Positions 55,361 to 64,000 of a DNA stretch of 64,000 bases are shown here, one piece after another. Position 1 is the stretch's first letter. Each line of letters starts with the position of its first letter. A program made the position numbers and the translations under genes. The notes below the pieces were generated by a model that was given only the letters and a program-made list of their open reading frames with translations, searched no databases and had not been told where the DNA came from. This stretch comes from Janthinobacterium sp. 17J80-10 (GTDB lineage: Bacteria; Pseudomonadota; Gammaproteobacteria; Burkholderiales; Burkholderiaceae_D): NCBI RefSeq assembly GCF_004114795.1, contig NZ_CP035311.1:868001-932000 (forward strand), given 5' to 3'.

Positions 55361-56360
55361 ATGGGTGGTAGTCCAGGTAGGTGTCGGAATTGTTTTGGCA
55401 ATCGTGGTGTTGAACATTGCGCTGCATTACGCCATGAAGAATCTCGATACGAATGGCGCGAGTGCGTCCGGACTTGATAGCAGGCAGGCAACCGATGTCC
55501 TTTTTATCGGTGATAGCCGCACCAATCAAGGCATTGATCCCCGTGTGTTTGAAGAAGCATCAGGCAGGCAATTCACCGCGCTCAATCTGGGGCGGCCGGG
55601 CATGCAGGCGCCGATGTTTTATTTTCTTACTCGCGATTATTTGGAAAACTCCCCGACGCATCCCAAAGCAATTGTGGTGAACATCAGCTTTTATCTGTTG
55701 GGCGGGCGGCAGTGGTTTGAAGACATTTACCTGGCTTATTACCATCCCCAATTTTGGCAGGTCACCGATGCGCTTGATACGCAGCTGATTAATACGGACG
55801 AGGCGTTAAGTTGGTATTTCGGGACTAGAATTCCCATGCTGCGGTACCGTAAGCGCGTGGCGGGATTGATCGATAGTTTTTCCGAAGACCCGACGCGTGC
55901 AGTATTTCGAGAGCACGCAAGAAATTCATTGATTGCCAACCTGGCGCGTGATGAGAAAAATAAAGGATACCTGTCGCGAGGCGTAAGTGCGATAAGTGGC
56001 GTTTCAGAAAGCGAATTCGCTTCCTATAGGGTTGGTATCGATAATGGCTATAGCGTCTACACGGATTATCTCAAGCGGTTTTTTGATCTGGCTGCACGTT
56101 ATCGAATCCATGTCATTGTGTACGCCTTTCCCTGGCCGCTACAAGCCAAGGCCGCTCCAAACTTCCAGGAAGTCTTGGCGCACTATGACAATAAAATAAA
56201 ATCAATCGCTGACGGCAATCCATATGTGCATTTCGTCGAACATGATTTTTACTGGAACGAAAAATATTTTGTTGACCCACTCCACCTCAATCAGCAGGGG
56301 GCCGAAGTGCTGAGCAGACGTGCGCTCGGTTGGGTCCGGCCCTACATCGCTGCAAAGTGA
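55329..56360 (+). CDS. SGNH-like periplasmic partner of the MBOAT protein
   Basis: A 343-residue protein with one N-terminal anchor (VVQVGVGIVLAIVVLNIAL) and a periplasmic domain. The SGNH-type block I is VLFIGDSRTNQG with the catalytic Ser, and the late block is VDPLHLNQQGAEVLSRRA with the Asp-x2-His pair. This is the layout of AlgX/AlgJ-like or DltD-like acetyl transfer partners. The overlap with the MBOAT gene implies coupling. The acceptor (polysaccharide, lipid or protein) is not shown. Confidence 0.8.
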   Translation: MQNNSFTSNSKWVVVQVGVGIVLAIVVLNIALHYAMKNLDTNGASASGLDSRQATDVLFIGDSRTNQGIDPRVFEEASGRQFTALNLGRPGMQAPMFYFLTRDYLENSPTHPKAIVVNISFYLLGGRQWFEDIYLAYYHPQFWQVTDALDTQLINTDEALSWYFGTRIPMLRYRKRVAGLIDSFSEDPTRAVFREHARNSLIANLARDEKNKGYLSRGVSAISGVSESEFASYRVGIDNGYSVYTDYLKRFFDLAARYRIHVIVYAFPWPLQAKAAPNFQEVLAHYDNKIKSIADGNPYVHFVEHDFYWNEKYFVDPLHLNQQGAEVLSRRALGWVRPYIAAK

Positions 56361-56429
56361 GGGGTGGGAGCCGGCCGTTAACAGTGCAGACAAATCCGGT
56401 GCCACTTTCGCGCCGCCCTATCTCCGCCC

Positions 56430-56474
56430 GTTCGGAAAACCGAACGCGATTGCCCGCGAATATCCGGAATTCCG
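56430..56474. promoter_or_regulatory. Candidate DctD upstream activator dyads
   Basis: A perfect inverted repeat GTTCGG-AAAA-CCGAAC at 56430-56445 and a palindrome CGGAATTCCG at 56465-56474, centred about 75 to 110 bases upstream of the -24 box. This is the expected place for an activator of the NtrC class. Confidence 0.55.
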
Positions 56475-56539
56475 TCAGCTGGCGCGCGCGGCAGTTTTAA
56501 TTAGTCATAATAATCAAAGGGTTGCGATGCTTTCGTGAG

Positions 56540-56555
56540 TGGCATGGTCCGTGCA
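56540..56555 (+). promoter_or_regulatory. Sigma-54 (-24/-12) promoter of aspA operon
   Basis: TGGCATG-N4-GTGCA matches the RpoN consensus TGGCACG-N4-TTGCA, with GG and GC at the required spacing. It is 58 bases before the aspA ATG. A sigma-54 activator, DctD, is encoded at the end of the same gene group. Confidence 0.78.
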
Positions 56556-56613
56556 ATAGAGGCAGTACACCGCGCAGTCGCGTGGTCGCCAAATATATAA
56601 CGGAGATACCCCC

Positions 56614-58035
56614 ATGAATGCAGCTACGACCCGCATCGAGCACGACCTGCTCGGCGACCGAGAAGTACCCGATGCGGCCTATTACGGCGTCCATACGCTG
56701 CGTGCGCTGGAAAATTTCGATATCACCGGCATGCCAATTGCCGTTTATCCTGACCTGATCCGCGCCCTGGCCCAGATCAAGCAGGCTGCGGCCCAGGCCA
56801 ACCATCAGCTCGGCCTGCTGGACGCCAGTCGCGCCGACGCCATTGCCGCTGCCTGTAAAGAGCTGATCAGCGGGCGCTGGCATGAGCAGTTCGTCGTCGA
56901 TGTCATTCAGGGCGGGGCCGGCACCTCGACCAACATGAATGCCAACGAGGTCATTGCCAATCGGGCGCTGGAAATCCTCGGATACGCCCGGGGCGAATAC
57001 CAGCATCTGCATCCGAACCAGCACGTCAACATGAGCCAGTCGACCAACGATGTCTATCCGACAGCGCTCAAGCTTGCCACTTACGCCGGGATTTTTCGCC
57101 TGGTCGATGCCATGGCCTATCTGCGCGGCGCCATGGAGCGCAAGGCTGCTGAATTCGCCGACGTGCTGAAAATGGGCCGCACCCAATTACAGGACGCCGT
57201 GCCGATGACCCTCGGCCAGGAATTCTCGACGTATGCTGTCATGCTTGGTGAAGACGAGGCGCGCCTGAAGGAAGCTGCGCTGTTGATTTGCGAAATCAAC
57301 CTGGGCGCCACCGCCATTGGCACTGGCATCAATGCCCACCCCGATTACGCCGCGCTGGTCTGCCGCCGCCTCGTCGAAATCAGCGGTGTGCCGGTGGTGA
57401 CTGCACCGAACCTGATCGAGGCGACACAGGACTGTGGCAGCTTTGTGCAACTCTCCGGCGTACTCAAGCGCGTCGCCGTCAAGCTTTCCAAGGTCTGCAA
57501 TGACCTGCGGCTGCTCTCGTCCGGACCGCGTGCCGGCTTCGGCGAGATCAATCTGCCACCGCGCCAGGCTGGATCCTCGATCATGCCCGGCAAGGTCAAT
57601 CCGGTCATCCCCGAAGTGGTGAACCAGATTGCCTTCGAAGTCATCGGCAACGACACGACCGTGACCTTTGCCGCCGAAGCCGGCCAGCTGCAGTTGAATG
57701 CCTTTGAGCCGATCATCGCCCACAGCCTCTTCAAGAGCGCACAGCATCTCGCCAAGGGTTGCAAGGCGCTGGCCGACTACTGCATCGATGGCATCACCGC
57801 CAACCGCGACACGCTGCGCGCCAGCGTCGAGCGCTCAATCGGCATCGTCACCGCGCTGAATCCCTACATCGGCTACGTCAACGCGACCGAAGTCGCCGCC
57901 GAAGCCCATCTCAGCGGCCGTGGCGTCGCTGAGATCGTGCTTGAACGACAGCTGATGAGTGTCGAGCGCCTGGCTGAGGTGCTGCGCCCCGAAGTGCTGA
58001 CCAAACCGCAAATCATCCCGGCCCTGGCTGCCTGA
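56614..58035 (+). CDS. aspA: Aspartate ammonia-lyase
   Basis: A 473-residue fumarase/aspartase-family enzyme that cleaves aspartate to fumarate and ammonia. The signature GSSIMPGKVN is at 320-329, and the N-terminal EHDLLGDREVPDAAYYGVHTLRA and NMSQSTNDVYPTA are typical of aspartase. It heads an operon with a dicarboxylate carrier, so aspartate could be imported and the fumarate fed to the TCA cycle. It is expected to be under sigma-54/DctD control. Confidence 0.94.
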   Translation: MNAATTRIEHDLLGDREVPDAAYYGVHTLRALENFDITGMPIAVYPDLIRALAQIKQAAAQANHQLGLLDASRADAIAAACKELISGRWHEQFVVDVIQGGAGTSTNMNANEVIANRALEILGYARGEYQHLHPNQHVNMSQSTNDVYPTALKLATYAGIFRLVDAMAYLRGAMERKAAEFADVLKMGRTQLQDAVPMTLGQEFSTYAVMLGEDEARLKEAALLICEINLGATAIGTGINAHPDYAALVCRRLVEISGVPVVTAPNLIEATQDCGSFVQLSGVLKRVAVKLSKVCNDLRLLSSGPRAGFGEINLPPRQAGSSIMPGKVNPVIPEVVNQIAFEVIGNDTTVTFAAEAGQLQLNAFEPIIAHSLFKSAQHLAKGCKALADYCIDGITANRDTLRASVERSIGIVTALNPYIGYVNATEVAAEAHLSGRGVAEIVLERQLMSVERLAEVLRPEVLTKPQIIPALAA

Positions 58036-58070
58036 GCTGCGCCGTATTTCTAAACATTAAGGAACCCATC

Positions 58071-59378
58071 ATGAGAATGAACCGGTTAACATCGATGATC
58101 ATGATTGCCATGGTGCTCGGCGTCATTGTTGGCTACGCGTGCAATACGTTCGCCGGCAGCGCCGCGGAAGCCAAGGAAATTGCTTCTTACTTCGGCATCC
58201 TGACCGATATCTTTCTACGCATGATCAAGATGATCATTGCCCCGCTGGTCTTCGCCACCCTGGTGGCCGGCCTGGCTGGCATGGGCGATTCGAAAACGGT
58301 GGGCCGCATCGGCGTCAAGGCCCTGGGCTGGTTCATTGCCGCCTCGCTATGCTCGCTGGCCCTGGGGCTACTGTTCGCCAACCTGTTCCAGCCGGGCGCG
58401 CATCTGAGCGTGCCGCTGCCGGAAGTGGGCAGCGCGGTCGGCCTGAAAACCAGCGCCTTGAACCTGAAGGATTTCATTACCCATGTCTTCCCGAAGAATA
58501 TTTTTGAGGCAATGGCCGGCAATGAAATTCTACAAATCCTGGTGTTCGCCGTCTTTTTCGGGCTGGCCCTGGGCCAGTTGCACAACCGTGCGGCGCAAAG
58601 CCTGGTGGGCACGCTCGAAGAAGTCGTGCATGTCATGCTCAAGGTTACCGACTTTGTCATGCGCTTCGCCCCGATTGGTGTCTTCGGCGCGGTTGCCGGC
58701 ATCATCACGACCCAGGGGCTGGGCATGCTGGCAGTGTTCGGGAAATTCCTGCTGTCCTTCTACATTGCCCTGGCCGCCCTGTGGCTGGTGTTGATTGCGG
58801 CCGGCTACTTCGTGCTGGGCAAGGAGGTATTCCGCCTGGTCAAGCTGATCCGCAGCCCGCTGCTGCTCGGCTTTTCCACGGCAAGCAGCGAATCGGCCTA
58901 TCCAAAGTTGATGGAACAGCTGGAGAAATTCGGCGTCCGGGATCGCATCACCGGCTTCGTACTGCCCCTGGGCTACTCCTTCAACCTCGATGGATCGATG
59001 ATCTATTGCACATTTGCCGCGCTCTTCGTCGCCCAGGCCTATGGCATCGAGATGACCCTTTCTACGCAAATCACGATGCTGCTGATCCTGATGGTTTCCA
59101 GCAAGGGGATCGCCGGGGTGCCACGCGCTTCGCTAGTGGTGGTGGCTGCCGTGCTGCCGATGTTCGGGCTGCCGGATGCAGGTTTGCTGTTGATCCTCGG
59201 CATCGACCATTTCCTCGACATGGGGCGGACGGTGACCAATGTGCTCGGCAATGCCATTGCCACCGCCGTCGTCGCCAAATGGGAAGACGGCATTGTTACG
59301 GTGGACGATGCCGCAGCCCAAGCCGAAGGCGCCCTGCCGGTCCCGGAAGAGGCGCTGGCGCTTGCCAAGGCGGCTTGA
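58071..59378 (+). CDS. Dicarboxylate/amino acid:cation symporter (DctA/GltP type)
   Basis: A 435-residue DAACS-family carrier with about eight helices and two hairpin loops. Signature segments: FLRMIKMIIAPLVFATLVAG, the serine-rich SSKGIAGVPRAS in hairpin 2, and GIDHFLDMGRTVTNVLGNAI in helix 8. Candidate substrates are aspartate, glutamate, succinate, fumarate or malate. Position between aspA and dctBD favours C4-dicarboxylates or aspartate. Confidence 0.92.
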   Translation: MRMNRLTSMIMIAMVLGVIVGYACNTFAGSAAEAKEIASYFGILTDIFLRMIKMIIAPLVFATLVAGLAGMGDSKTVGRIGVKALGWFIAASLCSLALGLLFANLFQPGAHLSVPLPEVGSAVGLKTSALNLKDFITHVFPKNIFEAMAGNEILQILVFAVFFGLALGQLHNRAAQSLVGTLEEVVHVMLKVTDFVMRFAPIGVFGAVAGIITTQGLGMLAVFGKFLLSFYIALAALWLVLIAAGYFVLGKEVFRLVKLIRSPLLLGFSTASSESAYPKLMEQLEKFGVRDRITGFVLPLGYSFNLDGSMIYCTFAALFVAQAYGIEMTLSTQITMLLILMVSSKGIAGVPRASLVVVAAVLPMFGLPDAGLLLILGIDHFLDMGRTVTNVLGNAIATAVVAKWEDGIVTVDDAAAQAEGALPVPEEALALAKAA

Positions 59379-59412
59379 GCAGCGCCGCCGAATCCATTTT
59401 TGTGTGCATAAA

Positions 59413-60168
59413 ATGATTGTTGACTGGTACATCCTTGCTCCCGCCGCTTTTTTCGCCGGCATGGTCGATGCTGTCGTGGGCGGCGGCGGCCTGATCCAGA
59501 TTCCGGTGCTGCTCGCCCAGTTTCCGCAGACAGCGATCCCGGCGCTGTTCGGCACCAACAAGGTGTCGAGCATCGCCGGCACCGGCGCTGCGCTCTGGCG
59601 CTATGCGCGCAGCGTGCGCATCCCCTGGGTGGTGGTGCTGCCCGCCACTGTCGCCGCACTGATCGGGGCCTGGGGCGGCGCCGCGCTGGTCGCCTGGATT
59701 CCGCGCCAGACGATGCAGCCGATGATCATTGTCCTGATGGTCGCCGTCGGCCTCTATACTTTCCTGAAGAAAGACCTTGGCCAGCAAGTGACGCGCGTGC
59801 TGCACGGCGGCGACCGCTGGAAGGGCGCACTGTTCGGCTTCGTCATCGGCGCCTACGATGGCTTTTTCGGGCCGGGCACCGGCAGCTTCCTGATCTTCGG
59901 CTTCGTCCGTCTTTTCGGCATGGATTTCGTGCAGGGGTCGGCCAGCGCCAAAGTCATCAATTTCGCCACCAACCTCTCAGCGATTGCCTTTTTTGCCAGC
60001 CACGGCCCCATCCTCTGGAAAGTCGGCCTGATCATGGCCGCCTGCAACCTGGCCGGCGCCTATCTTGGCACCCACCTGGCGATAAGGCATGGCGCCGGCC
60101 TGATCCGCAAGGCTTTCCTCGGCGTCGTCGCCATTCTGGTCATCAAACAACTGGTGGAAATCCTCTAG
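59413..60168 (+). CDS. TauE/SafE (TSUP) family membrane protein
   Basis: A 251-residue protein with about eight helices. Typical pattern: FFAGMVDAVVGGGGLIQIPVLL, FGTNKVSSIAGTGAALWRYAR, and GAYDGFFGPGTGSFLIFGFV. Family members export sulfite or sulfoacetate or carry other anions. Its place between the carrier and dctB suggests export of an organic anion, but this is inference. ATG 59413 is the family-consistent start. Confidence 0.87.
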   Translation: MIVDWYILAPAAFFAGMVDAVVGGGGLIQIPVLLAQFPQTAIPALFGTNKVSSIAGTGAALWRYARSVRIPWVVVLPATVAALIGAWGGAALVAWIPRQTMQPMIIVLMVAVGLYTFLKKDLGQQVTRVLHGGDRWKGALFGFVIGAYDGFFGPGTGSFLIFGFVRLFGMDFVQGSASAKVINFATNLSAIAFFASHGPILWKVGLIMAACNLAGAYLGTHLAIRHGAGLIRKAFLGVVAILVIKQLVEIL

Positions 60169-60198
60169 AATAGACTTTCCAGCTGCCACGCCGCCGCC

Positions 60199-62073
60199 AT
60201 GCCCAGCCGCTCCCTGCGCTACCTGCCGATCCTGATGCTGCTCCTCATCCTGACGGCGCTGTGCGGCTTCATTGCGCACCGTTTCGCCCTGCAACTGGGC
60301 CTGGCCGAATTGCAGGCGACAGGCCAGCATCGGCTCGACCTGCATGCCGCGAGCCTGGAGCGTGAAATCGGCAAGTATGCCTTTCTTCCCGGTACGCTCG
60401 CACTCGAACGCGATGTGCTGGCGTTGCTCAGGCAAGGCAACGACACCAGGCTGGCAGCGCAGGTCAATGCCTATCTCGAACAACTCAACGCCCGCGCCGG
60501 CACGTTGTCGATCTACGTCATCGATACCGCCGGCCATGTGGTCGCCTCCAGCAACTGGCGCGGTGCCGACAGCTTCATCGGCGAAGACCTCGCTTTCCGC
60601 CCCTATTTCCGCGAGGCGCTGGAAAGCGGCAGCAGCAACGGGCGCTTCTTCGGCATCGGCACTACGCGTGGCGAGCCCGGCTATTACCTGGCCTCGGCGC
60701 TGGCCGACGATGCCACGACGCGGGGCGTGGCCGTCATCAAGGTCAGCCTGGAACAGTTTGAAAGTTCATGGACGACGGTCGAAGCACCCGCCCTGGTGAG
60801 CGACGAGAATGGCGTGGTCATCCTCAGTTCGGTCGCCGACTGGAAGTTCACGACGCTGCGCCCGCTCGACGAGGCGACGCGCAGCGCCTTCGACCACACC
60901 CGGCAGTACAACCGGCGCGCCCTGACGCCGCTGGGCCTGAAAGAATTGCGCGAAATCGGGCACGGCGCCCAGCTGGTCAGCATTGCCAGGGGGAGCCCCG
61001 GCATGGCTTTGTCTTCCCCGCTGGCCGGGCGCTTTCTGGCGCAATCGCGCGCGCTGCCCGGCACGCCATGGACGCTGACGGTGCTCTCGCATCTGGAACA
61101 GGTCGACGATATCGCACAAAGCCGGGCCGCCGTTGCCGTCGTCGCCACTGTGCTGCTTTTCATGCTTGGGCTGATTGCCAACCAGCGCCGGCGTCACTTG
61201 AAAGACCGCCTGGCCGCGCGTGAAGCGCTGCAAACAGCCCACGACCAGCTGGAGCGCAAAGTGGGCGAGCGCACCGCCGACCTTTCCAGCGCCAACCAGC
61301 AGTTGCAGGATGAAATCGCCGAACGCATCCGTGCCGAGCGCACCTTGCGTGCCGCGCAGGATGAACTGGTGCAGGCAGGCAAGCTGGCCGTCATCGGCCA
61401 GCTTTCGACCGGCATCGCCCACGAACTCAACCAGCCATTGGCCGCACTGCGCACGCTCTCCGGAAATGGCATGCGCTTTCTCGACCGCGGCGACCTTGCT
61501 ACCACCCGCACCAACCTCGAACGCATTGCCCAATTGGTCGACCGCATGGGGCGCATCACTGGCCAGTTACGCACCTTTGCCCATAAATCCAGCGGCCAGT
61601 TGCAGGCGGTGCCGCTGTGCCGTGCCATCGACAATGCATTGGCGCTGCTCGAGTCGCGGGTGACCCAGGCCAGTGCCGCAGTGCACCGCACCTGCGCACA
61701 CCCCGAGCCGGTCGCCCTGTGCGACGCCAATCGACTCGAGCAAGTGCTGATCAACCTGATCGGCAATGCCCTGGACGCCATGGAAGGTCTGGACGCGCCG
61801 TGCATCGAGATCGGCTGCGAACGCATCGGCCGCCAGGCGCGCCTGACGGTGCGGGATCACGGGCCCGGCCTGAACGAGGACGCCATCCAGCATCTGTTCG
61901 AACCATTTTTTACCACCAAGCAGGCGGGTGTCGGCCTGGGCCTTGGCCTGACGATTTCCGCCGGCATTATCCGCGATATTGGCGGCACCCTGGCTGGCGC
62001 CAACCACCCCGAGGGCGGCGCCATATTTACGCTGGAAATTCCCCTTTGTGATGAGCTTGTGCACCATGACTGA
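60199..62073 (+). CDS. dctB: C4-dicarboxylate sensor histidine kinase DctB
   Basis: A 624-residue membrane sensor. The first helix (LPILMLLLILTALCGFIAH) is followed by a periplasmic double-Cache sensor (about 35-310, with VIDTAGHVVASSNW and FIGEDLAFRPYFREAL). A second helix is at about 315-335. A cytosolic coiled coil precedes HisKA with H408 in STGIAHELNQPLAAL. The HATPase domain ends the protein (VRDHGPGLNEDAI, GVGLGLGLTISAGI). The sensor sequence is typical of DctB. Overlaps dctD by eight bases. Confidence 0.92.
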   Translation: MPSRSLRYLPILMLLLILTALCGFIAHRFALQLGLAELQATGQHRLDLHAASLEREIGKYAFLPGTLALERDVLALLRQGNDTRLAAQVNAYLEQLNARAGTLSIYVIDTAGHVVASSNWRGADSFIGEDLAFRPYFREALESGSSNGRFFGIGTTRGEPGYYLASALADDATTRGVAVIKVSLEQFESSWTTVEAPALVSDENGVVILSSVADWKFTTLRPLDEATRSAFDHTRQYNRRALTPLGLKELREIGHGAQLVSIARGSPGMALSSPLAGRFLAQSRALPGTPWTLTVLSHLEQVDDIAQSRAAVAVVATVLLFMLGLIANQRRRHLKDRLAAREALQTAHDQLERKVGERTADLSSANQQLQDEIAERIRAERTLRAAQDELVQAGKLAVIGQLSTGIAHELNQPLAALRTLSGNGMRFLDRGDLATTRTNLERIAQLVDRMGRITGQLRTFAHKSSGQLQAVPLCRAIDNALALLESRVTQASAAVHRTCAHPEPVALCDANRLEQVLINLIGNALDAMEGLDAPCIEIGCERIGRQARLTVRDHGPGLNEDAIQHLFEPFFTTKQAGVGLGLGLTISAGIIRDIGGTLAGANHPEGGAIFTLEIPLCDELVHHD

Positions 62074-63400
62074 AGCCCTGAAAGTACTGATCATTGAAGA
62101 CGACCCGGATGTCGCGCTGGGTTGCGAGCAGGTGCTGCAGCTTGAAGGCATCGCTGCCGAATGCGTCGGCAGCGCCGAGCAGGCCCGTCGCCGGCTGGGG
62201 CCCGATTTCCGCGGCATCGTCATCAGCGATATCCGGCTGCCGAAAATGGATGGCATGCAGTTTTTGCGTGAAATCCTGGGCATCGATCCGGAATTGCCCG
62301 TGGTGCTGATTACTGGCCATGGCGATATCTCGATGGCTGTGCAGGCGATGAAGGATGGCGCGCACGACTTCATCCAGAAGCCGTTCGCGCCGGAATACCT
62401 GGTCGAAGTCGTGCGCCGGGCGCTGGAAAAGCGCAGCCTCGTGCTGGAAGTGCGCGATCTGCGCCGCCAGCTCGAGCAGCGCGACCTGCTCGAAGGCAGG
62501 TTGATCGGCCGGTCGCTATCCATGCAAAAAGTCCGCAGCATGGTGGCCGGCCTGGCCAATAGCGCCGCCGACGTATTGATCCATGGCGAAACCGGTACCG
62601 GCAAGGAGCTGGTTGCGCGCTGCCTGCACGACGCCAGCGCGCGACGGCATGGCAACTTCGTCGCCATCAACTGTGGCGGGTTGCCGGAAACCCTGTTTGA
62701 AAGCGAAATTTTTGGCCACGAAGCCGGCGCATACACGGGTGCTGCAAAAAAACGCATCGGCAAGATCGAATACGCCAATGGCGGCACCCTGTTTCTCGAC
62801 GAAATCGAGAGCATGCCGCTTGCCATGCAGGTCAAGCTGCTGCGCGTGTTGCAGGAACGCACGCTGGAGCGTCTCGGCTCCAATACGCTGATCCCCATCG
62901 ACTGCCGCGTCATTGCCGCGACAAAAAACGATTTGGTCGAGCTTGCCGCCAAGGGCGGCTTTCGCAGCGATCTCTATTACCGTCTCAGCGTGGCGACGCT
63001 GGATCTGCCGCCCCTGCGCGAACGACGCGAAGATATTCCGCTACTGTTTGAGCACTTTGTTCTTCAAAGCGCGGCCAGTCATCAACGGCCGGTGCCCGAA
63101 ATGACATCTGGTCGCATCCGTCAGTTGGTCGGCTATGGCTGGCCGGGCAATATCCGCGAACTGCGCAATGTCGCCGACCGCTGCGTCCTCGGCATCGAGA
63201 GCGGCTCGCCTCCCTTCGGCCAGCCGCACGCCGAAGGCCTGACGCCGCTTGCCGAGACGGTCGAAGCCTTCGAGCGCGCATTGATCGCCGATGCCCTGCG
63301 CCGCCACGGCAGCCTCGCCCGTACCGCTGAAGCCCTGGCCGTGGCCAAGACGACGCTGCACGACAAGATCAAAAAATACGGCCTGGATGAAAGCAGTTAG
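62066..63400 (+). CDS. dctD: Sigma-54-dependent response regulator DctD
   Basis: A 444-residue NtrC-class activator. The receiver (1-120) has the acceptor Asp55 in ISDIRLPKMDG. The AAA+ domain (about 145-375) has Walker A GETGTGKE at 174-181, the sigma-54 loop GAYTGA at 221-226 and Walker B GGTLFLDEIES. The Fis-type HTH is at the C-terminus (GSLARTAEALAVAKTTLHDKIKKY). The loop has Tyr where most relatives have Phe (GAFTGA). It should activate the aspA promoter upstream. Confidence 0.94.
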   Translation: MTEALKVLIIEDDPDVALGCEQVLQLEGIAAECVGSAEQARRRLGPDFRGIVISDIRLPKMDGMQFLREILGIDPELPVVLITGHGDISMAVQAMKDGAHDFIQKPFAPEYLVEVVRRALEKRSLVLEVRDLRRQLEQRDLLEGRLIGRSLSMQKVRSMVAGLANSAADVLIHGETGTGKELVARCLHDASARRHGNFVAINCGGLPETLFESEIFGHEAGAYTGAAKKRIGKIEYANGGTLFLDEIESMPLAMQVKLLRVLQERTLERLGSNTLIPIDCRVIAATKNDLVELAAKGGFRSDLYYRLSVATLDLPPLRERREDIPLLFEHFVLQSAASHQRPVPEMTSGRIRQLVGYGWPGNIRELRNVADRCVLGIESGSPPFGQPHAEGLTPLAETVEAFERALIADALRRHGSLARTAEALAVAKTTLHDKIKKYGLDESS

Positions 63401-63411
63401 TTGCGCCAGGC

Positions 63412-63449
63412 CGCCGCAAAAAAATAATGCCGCTCCTGGGAGCGGCATT
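63412..63449 (-). terminator. Intrinsic terminator of ilvD
   Basis: A perfect ten-base stem AATGCCGCTC-CTGG-GAGCGGCATT. On the minus strand it is followed by TTATTTTTTT, so it ends the ilvD transcript. On the plus strand it may also serve dctD. Confidence 0.88.
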
Positions 63450-63489
63450 GCACGGGATTCGCTTTGCCTGGGAAGGCAGCGAAATCAGG

Positions 63490-64000
63490 TTACCGCTTCA
63501 ACTTCAATTGCGACAGGTCGCGCACCGCGCCGCGGTCTGCCGAGGTTGTCAATGCGGCATAGGCCTGCAGCGCCTGCGAGACGTAACGCTCGCGGTCAAC
63601 CGGCTTCCAGGCAGCATCGCCCTTGGCTTCCATGGCCGCGCGGCGCTTGGCCAGATCGGCATCGCTGATGCGCAGGTTGATGCGGCGTTGCGGAATGTCG
63701 ATGTCGACCATGTCGCCTTCCTCGACCAGGCCGATGGCGCCGCCTTCAGCGGCTTCCGGCGAGGCGTGGCCGATCACGAGACCGGAAGAGCCGCCCGAGA
63801 AGCGGCCATCGGTAAACAGGGCGCATTGCTTGCCCAGACCCTGGGATTTGATGTAAGAGGTCGGGTACAGCATCTCCTGCATGCCGGGGCCACCCTTGGG
63901 GCCTTCATAGCGGATGATGACGACATCGCCGGCGTGCACGGTGCCACCGAGGATGCCTTCGACGGCGGCGTCCTGGCTTTCAAATACGCGGGCCTTGCCG
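63490..64000 (-). CDS. ilvD: Dihydroxy-acid dehydratase, C-terminal part
   Basis: The frame continues past the window end. The visible 169 residues are the C-terminus of Ilv[40 protein letters not shown], and [22 protein letters not shown]. It is an Fe-S enzyme of valine/isoleucine synthesis. The first residues and the cluster cysteines lie outside. The 89-base gap to dctD holds the terminator. Confidence 0.95.
   Translation of the reverse strand, partial: GKARVFESQDAAVEGILGGTVHAGDVVIIRYEGPKGGPGMQEMLYPTSYIKSQGLGKQCALFTDGRFSGGSSGLVIGHASPEAAEGGAIGLVEEGDMVDIDIPQRRINLRISDADLAKRRAAMEAKGDAAWKPVDRERYVSQALQAYAALTTSADRGAVRDLSQLKLKR

Noticed and set aside
1-64000. tRNA and rRNA genes
   Set aside because: No cloverleaf or conserved rRNA sequence was recognised by eye; short tRNAs could have been missed.

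Overview
The window looks like a chromosomal segment of a betaproteobacterium of the order Burkholderiales, most probably Oxalobacteraceae (Herminiimonas, Janthinobacterium or Collimonas-like). The reasons are the high-GC backbone with strong GC3 codon bias, the ptsN-hprK-rapZ block, the ubiE / Tim44-like / ubiJ / ubiB block, the very large DUF3683 FAD/Fe-S oxidoreductase, and a poly-HAMP hybrid kinase followed by a CheR homologue. The genus is inference. No rRNA, tRNA, phage, transposase or CRISPR array was recognised.

Region 1 (1-35.2 kb) is ordinary core genome. In order: the end of a dynamin-like GTPase, mutY, a minus-strand run (LON-substrate-binding protein, rapZ, hprK, ptsN, then queF and ilvA), a YqaA-type membrane protein, the DUF3683 oxidoreductase with a DUF971 partner, ubiquinone biosynthesis (ubiE, Tim44-like, ubiJ, ubiB), a sodium:solute symporter, fmdB-like, DUF502, aspS with a clear terminator, nudB, an acyl-CoA ligase, a small secreted protein divergent from a LysR regulator, a ybhP/clsB-like pair, an S4 RNA-binding protein, and a TetR-led fatty-acid beta-oxidation operon (acyl-CoA dehydrogenase, FadB-type fusion, thiolase, enoyl-CoA hydratase). 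The tetR promoter carries a near-perfect palindromic operator.

Region 2 (35.2-43.8 kb) is the most unusual part: an array of about 14 integron gene cassettes, all on the plus strand, visibly lower in GC than the flanks and separated by attC sites. For most cassettes the 7-base core at the cassette start is the reverse complement of the core at the start of its own attC, which fixes the boundaries. No integron integrase is visible in the window, so this is best described as a cluster of attC sites lacking an integrase (CALIN). Several attC sites are decayed or deleted, and one junction holds the tail of a broken VOC-family gene. Cargo includes VOC, cupin, GFA, GNAT, VF530, DUF4260, cold-shock/DUF1294 and methyltransferase proteins plus several unknown secreted proteins. 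A degenerate 150-bp repeat with hairpins heads the array.

Region 3 (43.8-53.8 kb) is a signalling island: a minus-strand operon of a REC-HK-REC hybrid kinase, a winged-helix-like protein and two small DUF5985-like membrane proteins, divergent from a 2100-residue cytosolic hybrid kinase whose N-terminal half is a tandem array of HAMP domains (ten 276-bp units plus diverged ones), and a CheR homologue whose SAM-binding motifs are eroded.

Region 4 (53.9-64 kb) has an MBOAT O-acyltransferase with an SGNH-like partner, then a dicarboxylate/aspartate module: aspA, a DctA-type carrier, a TauE/SafE-type exporter, and the dctBD two-component system. A -24/-12 (sigma-54) promoter and upstream dyads lie before aspA, matching the sigma-54 activator DctD encoded downstream. 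The window ends in the 3' part of ilvD on the minus strand, with its terminator.
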